Part shown: one piece after another, positions 1-5,728 of the stretch | How positions within the stretch are numbered: position 1 is the first letter of the stretch | Layout of the letters: each line of letters opens with the position of its first letter | DNA from: Balneolaceae bacterium | GTDB taxonomy: Bacteria > Bacteroidota > Rhodothermia > Balneolales > Balneolaceae | Direction of reading: 5' to 3' | DNA length: 5,728 nt | Assembly (NCBI GenBank): GCA_007118525.1 | Contig: SKRK01000209.1 | Span: 1 to 5,728 of the forward strand | Program-made: the position numbers and the translations under genes | The notes under the pieces: generated by a model | What the model was told of the DNA's origin: nothing | What the model saw: the letters and a program-made list of their open reading frames with translations, nothing else | Databases searched by the model: none

Positions 1-47
1 GCGCCTATTCCCAGCCCATCTATGATGATTGCAAAAAAACGGGCCAT
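1..47 (-). CDS. Start of a putative alkaline-phosphatase-superfamily metalloenzyme (partial, cut by left edge)
   Basis: Only the first 15 codons and two bases of the next are in the window. They read MARFFAIIIDGLGIG, with the remaining GC fitting Ala. A short hydrophobic strand ending in an Asp-Gly-x-Gly turn is the usual N-terminal start of alkaline-phosphatase-superfamily enzymes such as phosphopentomutase and cofactor-independent phosphoglycerate mutase, where that Asp is a metal ligand. The family reading is inference from this one motif, and the specific reaction cannot be told. The ATG (47-45) follows immediately after the TAA stop (50-48) of the upstream gene with no spacer, so translation is probably coupled and the gene co-transcribed with the two genes before it. 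A GGGA run about 8 nt ahead of the ATG is the only Shine-Dalgarno-like sequence. That a gene starts here is fairly likely; the function is tentative. Confidence 0.55.
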   Translation of the reverse strand, partial: MARFFAIIIDGLGIG

Positions 48-1508
48 TTAATAGTTCCCGACTGTTTTTGCACTCTCTTTTACTGCCAAAGAGAGTGCCT
101 GTTTTGCCTGAGAAATAAGTTCATGTACCTCAACCCGCCCGGAGTCGACATGAACTGAACCAATTCTTATATCTACAGAAATATTCTGCCCGTTAACCAA
201 CTCTATTGGTTTTTCAAAGGTTTTCAAAACCATGTTTTTCCACTCTTCAAACTCCTTGTTCCTTTCACCCACCAGCAAATATGAGTAGATATAATCTGAA
301 TTGAACCCAATTAACCCGTTAAAGCCCATGCCGGATGGACTCAGTAAATTGACCATGGTTTTTTGAAGGCGTTTCAATGATTCAAGCCTTACAGATGAAC
401 GAAGTTCCGCAATGTTGTCGATGGTTATAAAGCCAAACCATGTAATATTAGTAGCGGTTTCTGACCTTATTATTTGAGTTTTCAGGCTTCTCTCCCATAA
501 ATCGGGAATAAAGCTGCCATACTCACTTGTAAAGATATCTTCGTCTACGGGCACTTTACCAAGGTTTACCTGAATGGCCAGTGCGGCGATCCGAACAAGA
601 TTCTTGAGTTTATGCTTTGATGACTCTTTAAAAACCAGTGGATTTTTATCGTAAGCCAGAATTACAGCATGGCGCCGGTCGTTGATTTTAAGCGGAATTG
701 CCAGCGTGGCCCCTTCGGTAAGGTTTTCAGAAGATGAAATGCGTTTCGGGTTCTGGTTGAAATGAATGGAAAACTGAGCTTCTCCCTTTTGCAGCGCATC
801 ATACGCCATCGACTTCTCTTCCACCATCAATCCAAGTGAGGGAGAATCTGGGGCTTTAACGGAACATAGTACTGAAACCCACCTGTTCATTCCCCGTGCA
901 ACAACCGTAACCCCACCGGTTGGAAGAAGCTTGTCCATTTCCTGAACCAGCTGATCAAGTATATCTACTTTATGCATTTTTGCAGAAAGAGAGTTGATCG
1001 AATGTTCATAGTCTACCCACTCCTGTTGTTGCTCGTACAGGTCCGTGAGTTCAAGGTATGTGTTCAGTACGTTTAAAAGTGCATTCCTGTAAGCCGAGAG
1101 CACATCTTCGTAATCCAACACATTCAGCTGGTACTCTGTCTCAACAACCGTAATAGCCACGGTCTCCCCATTGTTAATAAATGGGATAAGGGTCAAGAAA
1201 CGCACAGGCACAAAATCGTAATAATGTTTTAACTGTTGCCCGTCAACATCATCACCTACCTTCAGCTGCACAACCTGTTCAATCTCTTTATAGTTGTTGA
1301 GATACAGCTCTCCAAAATCGACCCTGTCAGAAAACATCACATTTGGCAGGATAGTTGAGCTGCTCTCAAGCACAAATTGCTCACGGGAGCGGTTCACCCA
1401 ATACATATAGACCGTATCGGCCTCTGTGGATTTTCTCAGCAGCTGAACTACGTCATCCAGCACGTGTTTAAATTCGAGAAGCGCTTTCTCTTCGCGTCGT
1501 TTGGTCAT
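48..1508 (-). CDS. GAF-like protein with C-terminal degenerate GGDEF domain, function unknown
   Basis: This 486-aa protein shows no signal peptide or membrane segment, so it is probably cytoplasmic. Residues about 1-140 look like a GAF-type sensor fold (strand-rich, e.g. TVYMYWVNRSREQFVLESS near 32-50). A helical, Glu/Gln-rich stretch at about 140-180 could be a coiled-coil connector. Residues about 180-315 look like a second GAF domain, ending in a helix near 298-315. Residues about 340-486 resemble a GGDEF domain: the C-terminal signature (VDIRIGSVHVDSGRVEVHEL, then AKQALSLA) matches the usual SxGxA...dg...eeLl..Ad.ALy pattern. The active-site loop, however, is GFNSDYIYSYLL near 401-412 where GGDEF would be expected, so cyclase activity is very unlikely. 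It may be a nucleotide- or ligand-responsive regulator, but no partner is evident. The ATG lies 18 nt after the pepF-like stop, in the same frame, without a clear Shine-Dalgarno site. The domain assignment is a by-eye judgement; the gene itself is secure. Confidence 0.8.
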   Translation of the reverse strand: MTKRREEKALLEFKHVLDDVVQLLRKSTEADTVYMYWVNRSREQFVLESSSTILPNVMFSDRVDFGELYLNNYKEIEQVVQLKVGDDVDGQQLKHYYDFVPVRFLTLIPFINNGETVAITVVETEYQLNVLDYEDVLSAYRNALLNVLNTYLELTDLYEQQQEWVDYEHSINSLSAKMHKVDILDQLVQEMDKLLPTGGVTVVARGMNRWVSVLCSVKAPDSPSLGLMVEEKSMAYDALQKGEAQFSIHFNQNPKRISSSENLTEGATLAIPLKINDRRHAVILAYDKNPLVFKESSKHKLKNLVRIAALAIQVNLGKVPVDEDIFTSEYGSFIPDLWERSLKTQIIRSETATNITWFGFITIDNIAELRSSVRLESLKRLQKTMVNLLSPSGMGFNGLIGFNSDYIYSYLLVGERNKEFEEWKNMVLKTFEKPIELVNGQNISVDIRIGSVHVDSGRVEVHELISQAKQALSLAVKESAKTVGNY

Positions 1509-1526
1509 AAGCAGGTCGTAGATATA

Positions 1527-3323
1527 TTACAAATGGGAAGCGAGTTCTTCAGCCTCTTCAATCATTGATTCAAACAGGTTTAGTCCCCTCGACCAAAACT
1601 GAGGATCCCGGATATCGATATCCATTTTGGCAATCAGATTGTGAGGCCAGTCGGAACCGCCGGCTTCCAAAAGCTGAATATAACGATCTGAAAATCCATT
1701 TGTTTGAGATTTATAAGCTTCGTAAAGAGCCAATACAAGCAGCTCGCCAAAAGCGTATGCATAAACATAACCGGGTGTGTGCAAGAAATGAGGTATATAG
1801 CACCACCAGAGCTTATACTCTTCAGTTAAAGTAATGGAGTCGCCATAGAGTTCGCGCTGTGTTTCAATCCAGTGCTGCGAGAACTGTTCGGTTGTCAGTT
1901 CCCCCTCCTCTCTCCTGGCAGTATGTATCCGGTCTTCAAAACGGTTCATTGATATCTGCCGGAATACCGTTGCAATGGTGTCGTCAATTTTACTGATTAA
2001 AAGCGCCAGTTTCTCCTTCGGATCCTCTATTTTCTGAAGCAATTTGTTAAAAACAAGCATCTCACCAAAAACAGAAGCGGTTTCCGCAGTAGTTAATGGA
2101 GTAGACGACTGCAGTTCTCCCTGCTTTCTGGAGAGGTATTGATGAACACCGTGGCCCAATTCGTGGGCGAGAGTCTGCACATCCCTGAGCTGACCGTCGT
2201 AGTTCATAAATACATATGGATGCACCGAAGTTACCGTGCTTGCAGAATAAGCCCCTCCCCGCTTTCCGGGTTGGATTGCCGCATCAATCCACTCCTTTTC
2301 AAAAAACTCTGACGCAATTGATCCCATCTCAGGGTGAAAATCGCTATATGCGTCCAAAACCATCCCTTTAGCCTCTTCCCACTTTACTTTTTTGGTGGTC
2401 TGCAATATCGGTGCGTATCGATCATAGTCGAAAAGTTCATCCACCTTCAGCAATTTTCGCTTTAGTTTGTAGTATCTCTGCACAAGATGATAGTGACCGG
2501 TAACCGAATCAATCAATGCATTTACCGTGTCAGTGTCGGTTTGATTGGACAAATTTCGTGATGAGATCCAGCTCTCATAGTTTCGAAGCTTGTCGTTGGT
2601 ATATTTATCGGCAAGAAGTGTATTAAAAATAAATGTTAGCGATCGGGAGTGGTCAGTGAATGTATCGGTAAGTGATTGATGTGCTTTTTTCCGAAGCTCC
2701 CGGTCCGGATTGTGCAGTTTACTGAGCACCTCCTGTTCGGTGAGCTCTTCCCCATCGAGCTCAAAACGGGCTGCCCCGAGGGTTTCATCAAAATACCGGT
2801 TCCATGCCGCCCTTCCGGTAACCGACTTCGCGCTCATCACTTTTTCGGCATCTTCTGAAAGGATATGGTCTTTATACATTCGCGAAACTTCCAGGTAGTG
2901 CTGCCATTTAATCAGCTCTTTAGAATGGATGAGCTGTTCGGCTTTTTCATCCTCAATATGAAGCCACTCCACATTAAAGAACACCAGCTTCTGGCTCAGC
3001 TCAGAACCCATTTCGCTGGCTTCCTGCAGCAGTTTACCCAAAGCCGGATCTTCTGTATTGGTAGACCAAATAAGATGAGCATAGGACCCGATTTTACCGG
3101 ATTTCTGAACCAACTCTTCATAATACCCCATTGCTTCGGCAAACTCTGCTTCAGACAATTCAGCTACACGACCCCTGTAACTTGCGGCAAATTGATCGGC
3201 CTTTTTTAAAAGCAACTCTTTATCTTTTTTCAGTGCCGGATCATCCGGTGATTTATACAGATCTGAAAGATCCCATTTTACCGCTTCAGCACCGCTTTTA
3301 TCCATATCTTTTTTACTGCTCAT
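1527..3323 (-). CDS. pepF: M3-family oligoendopeptidase F (zinc metallopeptidase)
   Basis: This 598-aa protein, the usual length for the PepF/M3B branch, hydrolyses short peptides in the cytoplasm. It has no signal peptide. The zinc site is clear: HELGH at 387-391 within LAHELGHGVHQYLSRK supplies two His ligands and the catalytic Glu388, and TTAETASVFGEM puts the third ligand, Glu414, 27 residues after the first His, as expected for M3. Near the C-terminus, IPHFLHTPGYVYAYAFGE (510-527) carries the His and Tyr residues that line the substrate site in this family. The N-terminal KWDLSDLY (16-23) is the typical PepF opening, which supports the ATG at 3323-3321; Met7 is a possible alternative start with no better ribosome site. 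It is the first gene of the leftward block, 18 nt ahead of the GAF-like gene, and is divergent from the kgd-like gene. No damaged residue or frameshift is seen. Family assignment is firm; a precise in vivo substrate is not implied. Confidence 0.96.
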   Translation of the reverse strand: MSSKKDMDKSGAEAVKWDLSDLYKSPDDPALKKDKELLLKKADQFAASYRGRVAELSEAEFAEAMGYYEELVQKSGKIGSYAHLIWSTNTEDPALGKLLQEASEMGSELSQKLVFFNVEWLHIEDEKAEQLIHSKELIKWQHYLEVSRMYKDHILSEDAEKVMSAKSVTGRAAWNRYFDETLGAARFELDGEELTEQEVLSKLHNPDRELRKKAHQSLTDTFTDHSRSLTFIFNTLLADKYTNDKLRNYESWISSRNLSNQTDTDTVNALIDSVTGHYHLVQRYYKLKRKLLKVDELFDYDRYAPILQTTKKVKWEEAKGMVLDAYSDFHPEMGSIASEFFEKEWIDAAIQPGKRGGAYSASTVTSVHPYVFMNYDGQLRDVQTLAHELGHGVHQYLSRKQGELQSSTPLTTAETASVFGEMLVFNKLLQKIEDPKEKLALLISKIDDTIATVFRQISMNRFEDRIHTARREEGELTTEQFSQHWIETQRELYGDSITLTEEYKLWWCYIPHFLHTPGYVYAYAFGELLVLALYEAYKSQTNGFSDRYIQLLEAGGSDWPHNLIAKMDIDIRDPQFWSRGLNLFESMIEEAEELASHL

Positions 3324-3345
3324 ACATCCAATTTATCAGAAGTTA

Positions 3346-3354
3346 ATTGTATCA
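3346..3354 (-). promoter_or_regulatory. Candidate extended -10 promoter element for pepF
   Basis: On the minus strand the sequence is TGATACAAT, a TGn extension followed by TACAAT, which matches TATAAT at five of six bases. It has no good -35 partner. Transcription would begin near 3339, giving a leader of about 16 nt before the ATG. An alternative reading uses a Bacteroidota-type pair, TTTG (3358-3355) and TAAATTGG (one mismatch to TAnnTTTG) separated by 17 nt, which would make the mRNA nearly leaderless. Both are pattern matches in AT-rich DNA. Confidence 0.25.
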
Positions 3355-3419
3355 AAGTTTGTGTGAATATAAAGAATGAAACAGCATCTATGAACTTAGA
3401 ATTTCAACTTCTTTCACTT

Positions 3420-3429
3420 TGTAATTACA
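3420..3429. promoter_or_regulatory. Perfect 10-bp palindrome TGTAATTACA
   Basis: The two halves are TGTAA and its complement TTACA with no spacer. The half-site TGTAA is the same five bases that open the TGTAAAC heptamers further right, so it may be a regulator site. It is short and lies in AT-rich DNA, so chance is possible. Confidence 0.3.
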
Positions 3430-3460
3430 CGAATTATCATCGTTTTTTAATACAATAATG

Positions 3461-3471
3461 GTTAATTTAAC
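3461..3471. promoter_or_regulatory. Short inverted repeat GTTAA-T-TTAAC
   Basis: Two perfect 5-bp arms sit around one central base in the middle of the divergent region. It is too short for a terminator and has no T-tract. It could be a dimeric-protein site or chance. Confidence 0.2.
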
Positions 3472-3476
3472 ATTTA

Positions 3477-3577
3477 TGTAAACGAATCAACACATTGTAA
3501 ACCAATTAGCTTTAAACACCGGCTTTGCAGATTGCTGTAGTAACTGTCGCGAAATATAGAATATCATAAGGTTTACA
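3477..3577. promoter_or_regulatory. Three TGTAAAC heptamers upstream of the kgd-like gene (candidate operator)
   Basis: TGTAAAC occurs at 3477-3483 and 3496-3502 on the plus strand, 19 bases apart start to start, and inverted as GTTTACA at 3571-3577. The first two share the longer pattern TGTAAACnAAT. The second and the inverted copy share TGTAAACC. The inverted copy lies just upstream of the proposed kgd -10 element, where a repressor or activator could act. No specific regulator family is claimed. Confidence 0.35.
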
Positions 3578-3598
3578 CTGTTACTGATTCCAATTATC

Positions 3599-3607
3599 TG
3601 CCATAAT
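3599..3607 (+). promoter_or_regulatory. Candidate extended -10 promoter element for the kgd-like gene
   Basis: TGCCATAAT is a TGn extension followed by CATAAT, five of six matches to TATAAT. The best -35 at 18-nt spacing, CTGTTA, is weak, which fits an extended -10 promoter. Initiation near 3614 would leave a leader of roughly 28 nt before the TTG start. The match may be fortuitous. Confidence 0.3.
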
Positions 3608-3641
3608 ATTCATAACTCATTTTAACGAATACCCTGTCGTT

Positions 3642-5728
3642 TTGAAATCACTTGAAGCCGTCTTTGGACCCAACTCCGCTCTTGTTGAAGAGCTCTATGA
3701 CCAATATCAGGAAAACCCCAACTCCGTACCCAAACACTGGAAAAAATATTTTGACGAGATAGAGGGCAGGGAGACTGACGCACCGGAACCGGACACCAAT
3801 GGTGCGCCTGTTATAGCCGAACCTAAAGTCGTAACCAGGGAGAAGGAGCCACCGAAAGAGGTGAAAAAAGAGAAACCGGAAGTCTCCATTCCTGACAAAG
3901 CTGAACTTGAGAAGATTAAAGGTGTTGCCTCCAAAATTGTAGAGAACATGGATCAGAGCATTGAAGTGCCAACGGCTACTTCATTGCGGGTATTACCGGT
4001 TAAGATGCTTACAGAAGACCGGGCTATTGTAAATACCCATCTGTTAAAGCGGGGAGAGCCCAAAGCGTCATTTACCCATTTCATCGCCTGGGCCGTTATC
4101 CAGGGGCTTAAAGATTTTCCAAATATCAACTCTTACTACGCGAAAAAAGACAACTCGCACTACAAGGTTAAACCGGAACAGGTAAACCTCGGCATTGCGG
4201 TTGACCTTAAAAGTAAAGACGGCTCAAGAAACCTTGTAGTACCCAATATCAAGGGTGTAGACAAGATGAACTTTAAGGAGTTTCTCTATGCTTTTGCCGA
4301 ATTAATTGACAAAGCAAGAAATGGCAAGCTTGAAATTTCCGACTTCCAGGAAACCACCATCAGCATTACCAATCCGGGCACAATTGGAACCGTTTCGTCC
4401 GTTCCACGGCTGATGAAAGGCCAGGGAGCCATCATCGCAACCGGGGCCATCAACTATCCGGCAGAATATCAATCCATGTCTCAGGATGTGCTGAACCAGC
4501 TTGGAGTGAGCAAGGTTATGACAATTACCTGCACCTACGACCACCGAATTATTCAGGGTGCAGAATCAGGAATGTTCCTTCAAAAGATTCACCAGCTCCT
4601 GAATGGTGAAGAGGACTTTTACGATGTGATCTTTAAAGATCTGGAAATTCCATATCAGCCTCTTCCCTATGGAGAGGACAAATATGAGGGACAGCTCAGC
4701 GGCAAAGCAAATACCCTTGAGCAGGACCGCAGAGCCATTGCCGTTTGGAGGCTTATCAATATGTACAGGATGCGCGGGCACGTACTTGCTGATCTGGATC
4801 CGCTGGGTGCCGGACCGGGGCACAGCCCGGAGCTTGATCTTGAATATTACGGGCTCACGCTTTGGGATCTCGACAGGGAGTTTTATTGTGAAGGATTGGG
4901 CGGCAAAGATATTGCCAGTTTACGTGATATTATTCAGCTGCTCAGAAATACCTATTGTGGTAAAATAGGTGCAGAGTACATGCATCTGCTCGACCTGGAT
5001 GAACGCAAATGGTTGCGTGAATCGATGGAATCGACAACAAATACACCGGATCTCAGCAAGGATGAAAAAGAGGGCATACTGCATAAACTGAATCAGGCGA
5101 TGGCATTTGAACAGTTTCTACACAAAAAATATGTGGGCCACAAACGCTTCTCCCTTGAGGGAGCTGATACGCTGATTCCCATGATGCATTTTCTAATGGA
5201 GAAAGCGGGTGAAAATAATATTGAAAAATTCTTTCTTGGAATGGCGCACCGCGGAAGGCTCAATATTTTGGTGAACATCATGAATAAGCCTTACAGGAAA
5301 GTATTTGCCGATTTCGAAGGCAATATTGATCCCAGCACTATTCAGGGGTCAGGTGATGTGAAATATCATCTGGGTTCGAAAGGCACTTACCATACCAGTT
5401 CGGGTAAGGATATTGAATTGGAATTACTTCCTAATCCCAGCCACCTTGAAGCGGTTAACCCCGTTGTTGAGGGCGCAGCACGTGCAACTCAAGATCATCA
5501 CGAATCGGAAGATGCCAAGAAGAAAATTGTTTCCCTGCTGATGCATGGCGATGCCGCATTTGCCGGACAGGGTGTTGTTGCCGAGACATTGAACATGTCG
5601 CAGCTGCGGGGATACGAGACCGGAGGCTCCATTCATATAATCATTAACAATCAGATAGGATTCACAACACTGCCTGAGGATGCCCGGTCTACAGAGTATG
5701 CCTCAGATCTGGCTAAAATGATTTTAGC
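3642..5728 (+). CDS. kgd: Fused E2-E1 2-oxoglutarate dehydrogenase, Kgd/OdhA type (partial, cut by right edge)
   Basis: 695 codons are open to the window end; the family is usually about 1200 aa, so roughly 500 residues are missing. E1 decarboxylates 2-oxoglutarate with thiamine diphosphate, and E2 passes the succinyl group to CoA, in the TCA cycle. Residues 1-41 are the E1-type N-terminal segment (LVEELYDQYQENPNSVPKHW). Residues 42-88 are a Pro/Glu/Lys linker, with no lipoyl domain seen. Residues about 105-325 are an E2 catalytic domain: PTATSLRVLP, SFTHFIAW, ISITNPGTIGTVSSVPRL, and YDHRIIQGAESG with His301. E1 follows, with YRMRGHVLADLDPLG (375-389), HKRFSLEGADTLIP (500-513), MAHRGRLN (534-541), NPSHLEAV (598-605), and the cofactor site from HGDAAFAGQG (635-644) to NNQIGFTT (669-676). 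The frame has a TGA at 3585-3587 and no ATG, GTG or other TTG between it and the conserved start, so TTG at 3642-3644 is the likely initiator; no Shine-Dalgarno site precedes it. E3 and a lipoyl-bearing E2 must be encoded elsewhere. Confidence 0.95.
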   Translation, partial: MKSLEAVFGPNSALVEELYDQYQENPNSVPKHWKKYFDEIEGRETDAPEPDTNGAPVIAEPKVVTREKEPPKEVKKEKPEVSIPDKAELEKIKGVASKIVENMDQSIEVPTATSLRVLPVKMLTEDRAIVNTHLLKRGEPKASFTHFIAWAVIQGLKDFPNINSYYAKKDNSHYKVKPEQVNLGIAVDLKSKDGSRNLVVPNIKGVDKMNFKEFLYAFAELIDKARNGKLEISDFQETTISITNPGTIGTVSSVPRLMKGQGAIIATGAINYPAEYQSMSQDVLNQLGVSKVMTITCTYDHRIIQGAESGMFLQKIHQLLNGEEDFYDVIFKDLEIPYQPLPYGEDKYEGQLSGKANTLEQDRRAIAVWRLINMYRMRGHVLADLDPLGAGPGHSPELDLEYYGLTLWDLDREFYCEGLGGKDIASLRDIIQLLRNTYCGKIGAEYMHLLDLDERKWLRESMESTTNTPDLSKDEKEGILHKLNQAMAFEQFLHKKYVGHKRFSLEGADTLIPMMHFLMEKAGENNIEKFFLGMAHRGRLNILVNIMNKPYRKVFADFEGNIDPSTIQGSGDVKYHLGSKGTYHTSSGKDIELELLPNPSHLEAVNPVVEGAARATQDHHESEDAKKKIVSLLMHGDAAFAGQGVVAETLNMSQLRGYETGGSIHIIINNQIGFTTLPEDARSTEYASDLAKMIL

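Larger units (their letters stand above)
3324..3641. other. Divergent intergenic region, AT-rich, no gene
   Basis: These 318 bases separate the starts of the pepF-like and kgd-like genes and are clearly richer in A/T than the genes on either side. No credible reading frame, tRNA or riboswitch was recognised. Both outward-facing promoters must lie here or further upstream. The visible content is two extended -10-like sequences near the two ends, three TGTAAAC heptamers, and two short perfect inverted repeats between 3420 and 3471. No terminator is expected, because no gene ends here. Confidence 0.9.

Noticed and set aside
1377..1834. Two plus-strand open frames across the junction of the leftward genes
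   Set aside because: They are antisense to two supported genes and have no family resemblance.
2865..3209. Open frame of 114 codons on the plus strand
   Set aside because: It is antisense to the well-conserved N-terminal half of the pepF-like gene and shows no recognisable protein features.
3572..3607. TTTACA paired with CATAAT as a sigma-70 promoter
   Set aside because: Each box matches five of six bases, but the spacer is 24 bases, too long for a normal promoter. The extended -10 reading of the right box was kept instead.
3707..3949. Antisense open frame rich in Ser and Gly, opposite the Pro/Glu/Lys linker
   Set aside because: Its composition is just the complement of the low-complexity linker codons, and it has no promoter or start context.
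4669..4968. Open frame of 99 codons on the plus strand
   Set aside because: It overlaps the kgd-like gene in another frame, and the kgd frame carries strong family motifs through this stretch (YRMRGHVLADLDPLG and neighbours).
4302..5636. Several minus-strand open frames of 62-85 codons
   Set aside because: All lie opposite the kgd-like coding frame, which is continuous and conserved; they are shadows.
3642..5728. Possible separate E2 and E1 genes or a frameshift
   Set aside because: The frame was read codon by codon from 3642 to the end with no stop, and the junction between E2 and E1 motifs is continuous, so it is one fused gene.

Overview
The window holds one divergent locus from a bacterium of moderate-to-low GC. 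Two genes and the start of a third run leftward on the minus strand. One long gene, cut by the right edge, runs rightward on the plus strand. The best guess for the source is a Balneolota/Rhodothermota-type organism (sister to Bacteroidota). The rightward gene is a fused E2-E1 2-oxoglutarate dehydrogenase of the Kgd/OdhA type, its promoter region is AT-rich, and no clear Shine-Dalgarno sites are seen at the starts. This placement comes from memory of where such fusions occur and has not been checked by search.

Leftward block (minus strand, 3323 down to 1): an M3-family oligoendopeptidase (pepF-like, 598 aa) is followed after 18 nt by a 486-aa protein read as two GAF-like regions plus a degenerate GGDEF domain. 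The stop of that gene directly abuts the ATG of a third gene, of which only about 15 codons are visible. Its first residues read like the metal-binding start of an alkaline-phosphatase-superfamily enzyme. The spacing implies one transcription unit.

Intergenic block (3324-3641, 318 bp): AT-rich, no gene, and must carry both divergent promoters. It contains extended -10-like sequences facing each way. It also contains three copies of the heptamer TGTAAAC (two direct, one inverted) and two short perfect inverted repeats, which together suggest a regulator-binding region.

Rightward block (3642-5728, plus strand): the first 695 codons of a Kgd/OdhA-type protein, starting from an apparent TTG. In order it shows an E1-type N-terminal segment, a charged Pro/Glu/Lys linker where a lipoyl domain might be expected, a full E2 succinyltransferase-like domain, and the first part of the E1 thiamine-diphosphate domain. 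About 500 further residues should lie beyond the window. It would act in the TCA cycle, converting 2-oxoglutarate to succinyl-CoA with a lipoyl-bearing E2 and an E3 encoded elsewhere. No mobile element, CRISPR array, tRNA or rRNA was recognised, and most of the window is ordinary core-metabolism DNA.
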